DNA of 13,247 nucleotides from Pavlovales sp. CCMP2436 (Eukaryota; Haptophyta; Pavlovophyceae; Pavlovales): assembly GCA_026770615.1 (NCBI GenBank), contig MU631312.1:580154-593400 (forward strand). Direction: 5' to 3'. A model generated the notes under the pieces. The model was given only the letters and a program-made list of their open reading frames with translations. It was not told the DNA's origin and ran no database searches. The position numbers were made by a program, and so were the translations under genes. Each line of letters begins with the position of its first letter. Positions within the stretch are counted from its first letter, which is position 1. Below are positions 5,875 through 10,547 of this stretch, piece by piece.

Positions 5875-7548
5875 ATGGCGTTTTCGGCTTATTGCAATTG
5901 TAAACCAGCCCTCACCCCAGGAAAATACATGGTTACGACTCCAGATGGGGACATCCAAAGAGCGGACGAATCTTACCTCCGCAAAGCGGTGGCAGCACGC
6001 ATTAGGAGACAGCTGGTTGAGAAACTTATGGCCAACAAACCTGGAAAGTATAGCATTAAAGGGAACACAGCTGCACTCTGGGAACGTGAATCGGACTACA
6101 TGCTTTCCTATCCTACACGGCCTGAGAAATTCCCGCGCTTCATGCTAAAGTGCATTTCCGGGTCGGTACATTACATCGCGGAAATTGCAGCAGAGTACCC
6201 GGAAATTCTACTAGACACGGCTAATATTGGGGGAAAGCTCAAACGCATGAACACAAAGTGCCCCCTCTGCGTTGCAGCGGGGGTACGAAGATCAGGAGAT
6301 GACACCAAGCATCATCTATTCCAAGAATGCCCCCAGGCACAAGCCGAACGAGTGTCACTCAAACAGGCGATCGAGGCAGCAGTGGACGAAGCCACAGACA
6401 GCAACATCTCCCGAGGTGGAGGCCGAGCCGTTGCAATTGTAGTCATGGCTAGACCAGACTACTACGCAGGGCAGATAGACCAGGAGGTAAAAATTACCAT
6501 AGATAAAGACAGAGAAAACTCCGCGCAAGGCAGCTGGAAGGATGACCAAGGCAAACCTTTCCAGATAAAGCACTTCCTAGATGGAATGCAGGTGAGGGCA
6601 GGAGACCAACCGATTGCCCACCACGGCCTGCATATTATCAAACTTGCCATCAATGACTTCAATATAAAGAACATCTTAAAGAAAGGAATCCAAGAGAGAA
6701 CTCCAGGCCGCACTCCGCACCCCCAGGGTGCCCGGACCAGCGGTCTCATTGTAGTATCACATGGGGCACCAAACACAAGGACAACAAAGCCACCCAAGGC
6801 AGCGGGCTCACGCGCAGCAGGAAGGAAGGCCAACAGAAATCCACAAACCCCAACAGGGGGTGAAGAGGATGATGATGGCTTCAGGATTGGACCTACCCTG
6901 ATAACCAACCCGGCCGGTGACTTCACAACGCTACTGGCAACGCTAAGACTAAGCCCTGTAGGCGTAACAGGCGATGGAAACTGCCTTCCCTACGCGGTGC
7001 TAAGAAGCGCAGGGCTAGCGGTGAACTGTGAGGCAGCCACAACACCACGCACAGCGACAGTCAATCATGGGCTTCTACTCAAGCCGGAAGTCCAAGAGGA
7101 ACTGTTGATGCGTAGATCTGAGGATTACCCAAGTGACCCGATGGGAAGCAACGCTAACCACAACCTGCGCAATAATATGTGGCCAGTAGTAGCGCAAGCA
7201 AGGTGCGGTAAGCCTTACTTTGTGGATGGACAGGCAGCATGGATGTATGACAACATGCTCCACAGCATTGCCACAAGCATTGGAATGGACGTGATACTCC
7301 TCAAACTTTTGGATAATGGGCAAGGTGTGGAATTTATCGCAGTATACCACGCTGACCTTGCCCCGCCAGTACCGAGAATCCCTCGATACAGCATTGCTGG
7401 ATGGACGGCCGGCCCGATGGGCAGGAAAACAATGTCCGAGCTGGTCACGGCATCGCGTAGCGGAGGCAGGAGGGTGTGTGTGATATCCGGTGATGCAAGC
7501 AAGACCCACTTTGAAGCTACATGTGAAATACCAGTCCAAGTGACATAA
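5875..7548 (+). CDS. Retroelement ORF: CCHC zinc finger plus C-terminal OTU-like cysteine protease
   Basis: 557 codons from ATG 5875 to TAA (followed by a second TAA). Residues 129-152 form C-P-L-C, 14 residues, H147, then LFQE and C152. With the HLFxxCP ending this is the zinc-binding motif found after the RT/RNase H part of LINE proteins. A basic, P/G-rich linker (about 280-340) ends in an acidic patch GGEEDDD. Residues 362-374 read VGVTGDGNCLPYA, the OTU catalytic block with D367 and C370. H545 in KTHFEAT near the end fits the catalytic His. Known for the family: OTU domains cleave ubiquitin-type bonds or act as viral/retroelement proteases. Inferred here: polyprotein processing or deubiquitination by the element. 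It might instead be a domesticated host gene, since the frame is intact over 1.67 kb. The start codon is only the first ATG after a stop; the true protein may begin upstream in an intact element. Confidence 0.75.
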   Translation: MAFSAYCNCKPALTPGKYMVTTPDGDIQRADESYLRKAVAARIRRQLVEKLMANKPGKYSIKGNTAALWERESDYMLSYPTRPEKFPRFMLKCISGSVHYIAEIAAEYPEILLDTANIGGKLKRMNTKCPLCVAAGVRRSGDDTKHHLFQECPQAQAERVSLKQAIEAAVDEATDSNISRGGGRAVAIVVMARPDYYAGQIDQEVKITIDKDRENSAQGSWKDDQGKPFQIKHFLDGMQVRAGDQPIAHHGLHIIKLAINDFNIKNILKKGIQERTPGRTPHPQGARTSGLIVVSHGAPNTRTTKPPKAAGSRAAGRKANRNPQTPTGGEEDDDGFRIGPTLITNPAGDFTTLLATLRLSPVGVTGDGNCLPYAVLRSAGLAVNCEAATTPRTATVNHGLLLKPEVQEELLMRRSEDYPSDPMGSNANHNLRNNMWPVVAQARCGKPYFVDGQAAWMYDNMLHSIATSIGMDVILLKLLDNGQGVEFIAVYHADLAPPVPRIPRYSIAGWTAGPMGRKTMSELVTASRSGGRRVCVISGDASKTHFEATCEIPVQVT

Positions 7549-7589
7549 TAAGCAGGGAATACACTTGGAAAAGTTGTAAGGCAAGAGAT

Positions 7590-7692
7590 ATGGGTGGGGG
7601 GGGGGGGGCGGCGACGGTGGCGGCGGTGGCGACAGCGGCGTGGCAGCATCGGCAGGTAAGGAGGCCGAGGTGGCGGCGGCGACGGAGGCGGA

Positions 7693-7723
<31 letters not shown>

Positions 7724-7765
7724 ACAATTGAGACTACGACGGCGACGGCGACGGAGACGGAGTGT
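7590..7765. repeat. G run and GGC/GGCGAC minisatellite
   Basis: A G run at about 7593-7607 leads into GGCGGCGACGGTGGCGG-type repeats to about 7765. It sits in the 3' UTR of the retroelement. Overlapping frames in both directions encode Arg-, Pro- or Ala-rich repeat peptides and are not genes. Confidence 0.9.
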
Positions 7766-7950
7766 GGCTTTAGATGAGAACGTGGGCGCGTTCGGCAACT
7801 CAAAGGTTTTTTTTTGTCAGTGGTGGGCCTTCATCGCTTAGCTGAAGGTACCTGCTGGCACGGCGGATTCACTCGCGAGAGTGACGTCGTTATGAACCGA
7901 CGGCGTTGAGAGACGCGGGCGGAATAAATAATTAAATATGAAATAGGGCC

Positions 7951-8677
7951 GTGGGCGACATTTATCGGATTATGTACAGTAACTGATCGGGGCGGTTGCA
8001 CAGAACGATGGCGGCCCGTTTGTTAGGACAGCTGCACTCAACGGCTCGTGTCAAGTGCAGCCAGCCAACCTCAGACGCAAATTTCGGGGCCGTTCGTGCA
8101 GGGGGACTGCCCCGATCCAATCATAGGCAAGGGGATCTGCGCGCGCGCGCGCCAGCGCTCAGCAGGAAGCGCGGCGGAGGTGCAGATGGCGGGGACTGCC
8201 GACATCAAGTTGGCTGCTACTCGGCCAGACGCGAGAGGACGAGGTCACGCGCCTCCACGCGCCGCAGGGCACGCGCCTAGTTGGCGCATCGATCGAGGTG
8301 TGCGAGCAGAAGGAGCTCGATCGAGAGAGAAGGAGGTCCGCACTCGCACCTTGGCGAGGAGGATGAGCGCGCAGAGAGCAGGCGCACCTCAGCGATAAGA
8401 GGCGCGTGTCTACGGTAGCAACCGGCAGCATTGGCTCACGTCGAGCGCCTCGATCATTGCTCGGTGCCAAGGTGCTGGCGCGCGGGCGGAGCTCTCTGCG
8501 GGCAGTGGCGATATCCGACCTCGCCCGTTGCCAAAGACGAGCTCTTCAAGTGCTGGAGACGAGTTGTCTTCGTGGCGAGCTTTGCCCTCTTCAAGACGCT
8601 AACGCGGCCGGCACGCCTCAACGCTGCCAACAGTGCCGACGCGTGCCACCCGCCCGCGCGTGGCCACGCGTTAACCC
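7951..8677. other. GC-rich spacer with unassigned open frames
   Basis: A GC-rich block, markedly above its flanks. Several overlapping plus frames are open: 8008-8280 starting MAARLLGQLHSTARVK, 8048-8398, and 8431-8724 containing DELFKCWRRVVFVASFALFK. None matches a family I know, and high GC alone lengthens open frames. It could be decayed transposon DNA. Confidence 0.35.
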
Positions 8678-8768
8678 AGCCCGCCTGTGAAACGCGAAGA
8701 GGGTTAACGTTTCGAATTATTTAGCCCGTCTTGTGAAACGCGAAGAGGGTTAACGGTTCGAATTATTT
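8678..8768. repeat. Tandem duplication of a 45-bp unit
   Basis: Copies at 8678-8722 and 8723-8768 share AGCCCG, TGTGAAACGCGAAGAGGG, TTAACG and TTCGAATTATTT with few differences. They lie about 120 bases beyond the RecQ stop codon, on its 3' side. Confidence 0.9.
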
Positions 8769-8888
8769 CGACGAAGAGATGGGAAGAAATTTTCAGTTTA
8801 GTTAACTTGTTCTGAGCAGCTTGCAAGAGCAAGAATGAGTGGCGAGAAAACTTTTACAAATTATCGCCCAGGAAGCGGCCATACACGC

Positions 8889-9116
8889 TCACTCGTCCGA
8901 CACGTCGACGGGAGTGTCCGCCATGACCCTGGCCTTGCGTACCTTGCCGGTGGGGTCGGCGATTGCATTCTCGGCGAGCTTGAGCAGCTGCTCAAATGGC
9001 ACGTGCTTGAACTTGCCCCAGTACCCATTCTGCTGTTTCCACGTCTTGGCGGGGAAGCTGGGCCTGTCCATGCCGTGCAGAACGCTCGCAACGCCGACGC
9101 CAGTCAGTTTACAGCC
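8889..9116 (-). CDS. RecQ helicase last exon: RECQL4-like C-terminus
   Basis: Acceptor CCCGCTCAG, stop TGA at 8891-8889. It encodes GCKLTGVGVASVLHGM, then DRPSFPAKTWKQQNGYWGKF, KHVPFEQLLKLAENA and a final acidic end DVSDE. The LHG..xP.FPA..W.....WGKF..V.F..LL.LA pattern is the conserved tail of RECQL4-type helicases. The adjacent TGTAA (plus 8854-8858, reversed) about 30 bases after the stop could be a poly(A) signal, which is weak evidence. Confidence 0.88.
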   Translation of the reverse strand, partial: GCKLTGVGVASVLHGMDRPSFPAKTWKQQNGYWGKFKHVPFEQLLKLAENAIADPTGKVRKARVMADTPVDVSDE

Positions 9117-10511
9117 CTGAGCGGGTAGCGTGCAGCGGAGGAGGAGTGGGGAGGGGGGAGTGTGAGTGTGTGTGTGTGTGTGTCCATATTTGCATCTAGA
9201 CCCTTATATAACTACATTCACATTTATAATTCACATCTATTGCGTGGGGGGGGGGGTATGCAGTACCTGTGCGGCCTGACACACACACACACAAGCACAC
9301 GCACACTAATAAAATGAATACTCAAATACGAAGAAGGGCACGAATATTAAAGAATTAAGAATAGCAAAGCAGTACCAGCTTAGCCTGCGAGTGTTGGTGC
9401 GAGTTCACGAATATTTGGATTGCTGCGTAGGCAGCCTTCAGGTGCGTTGCCTGAACACGAATATCGTTGCCCAGCGTGCAGCCTGCTACTCGATAGTTAG
9501 TTAGAGTGTAAACAGTTCACGTGTCAGCAGCAAACAATATAGTTCAGTATGCTTCTTTATGTATGTAAGTCTGGTTTGTTTAGTACAATAGGAAAGCTCC
9601 TTGCCCAGCGCGCAGCCCGCGCCCAACGTTAATGAAGTGGTGGTGGGTGGGTAAGTGTGTGTGTGAGGGGGGGGGGGGGAGTAGTCAGAGAGCCAGGGCG
9701 GACAGTCAGAGCGGACAGCGTGACTCACCTGCGGGGGGGGGGTTGGTGGGGGCGGGGACGCAAGCGCTCCCGCCGCCGCCGCCACCACTGCCACCGCCAC
9801 CACTACTCCCGCCGCGGGGTGCGGAGGGCTCGCCAGAGGCTCCGCTTTGAAAATAGGCGGCGAGCTCGGCGGCGAGGAGGCCCTTTGGGGGGGGGGGGCG
9901 TACTTGTGATGACCAGCAATGACAGCAATAGTAAGTTAGGGATGGGGCAATTCAGCAAGAAAAAAGAAGCAAAGAAGCAAACCTTGCCCGCCCCCGGGGC
10001 CGCCGCTCTGCCCATCATGTCGTAGAGACGGTGCACGCGCTGGGACTCCAGGCCGTCCCTAGCGCGCAGGGCGGAGGTGAGGGCCCTGTGCGAGGGGGGG
10101 AGAGGGGGGGGGGTTGTCAGGTATTATTGCATCGGGCAAGGTGAGCGCCTTAGCACACGGGTTCGTTGCTGCCCTGTCAGAGATATATAGGTGGTTATTT
10201 GTTACAGTTCAGGTTTGTTGTTTCAAAGGACACAGTGGTTTCTGCCCACATGCATTTCAATGTGTGTTATTGCACTTATTGGTTTCTACTCGGGTCGGCA
10301 AGGACTCCAGGCCATCCCTAGCGCGCAGGGCGGAGGCGAGGGCCTTTCACAGGTGAGTTGTCGAATGGGAGTCACAGAAATATGTAACAGCTATGCAACA
10401 CAAAGACAGGAGCAACTGCTCACCGAAGCTCCAAAAGTTCCGCCGGCAATAACACAATTACGAGAATAAAAAAAGACGAACAAAAAGAACAGCAGCATCA
10501 ACAGCAGCAGC

Positions 10512-10547
<36 letters not shown>

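Larger units (their letters stand above)
5604..7936 (+). mobile_element. Probable 5'-truncated non-LTR retrotransposon copy
   Basis: Bounds are inferred from the 14-bp direct repeat. The body carries one long ORF (5875-7548) whose zinc finger suits the C-terminus of a LINE polyprotein, followed by an OTU-like protease. The 3' UTR holds a G run and GGC-type minisatellite, then AATAAA at 7923-7928 and an A-rich end. No reverse transcriptase, endonuclease or RNase H is visible, so the copy would be truncated or decayed. The 270 bases before the ORF show no convincing coding frame: the ORF frame is closed by TGA at 5863-5865, just before an A7 run that abuts the ATG. Green-algal non-LTR elements of the Dualen type are known to encode a cysteine protease, which makes that group a candidate. 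Confidence 0.6.
5590..7950. repeat. 14-bp direct repeat flanking the retroelement (candidate target-site duplication)
   Basis: TATGAAATAGGGCC occurs exactly at 5590-5603 and 7937-7950, on either side of the element. The right copy directly follows an AATAAATAATTAAA tail, as expected for a LINE target-site duplication. Confidence 0.6.

Noticed and set aside
5732..6148. 138-codon plus frame overlapping the start of the retroelement ORF
   Set aside because: It overlaps the better-supported ORF in another frame, and its sequence has no motif.
6415..6512. Possible restriction-like endonuclease motif (ARPD with a later D) after the zinc finger
   Set aside because: The upstream RHN-type residues and proper spacing known from R2-like elements are not visible; a lone RPD is weak.
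7075..7803. 242-codon minus-strand open frame opposite the retroelement ORF
   Set aside because: It is antisense to a frame with clear domain motifs and runs into Pro/Ala/Val repeat translation of the GGC minisatellite.
8835..9128. Plus-strand frames over the last RecQ exon
   Set aside because: Antisense to an exon with family-level motifs on the minus strand; no motif of their own.
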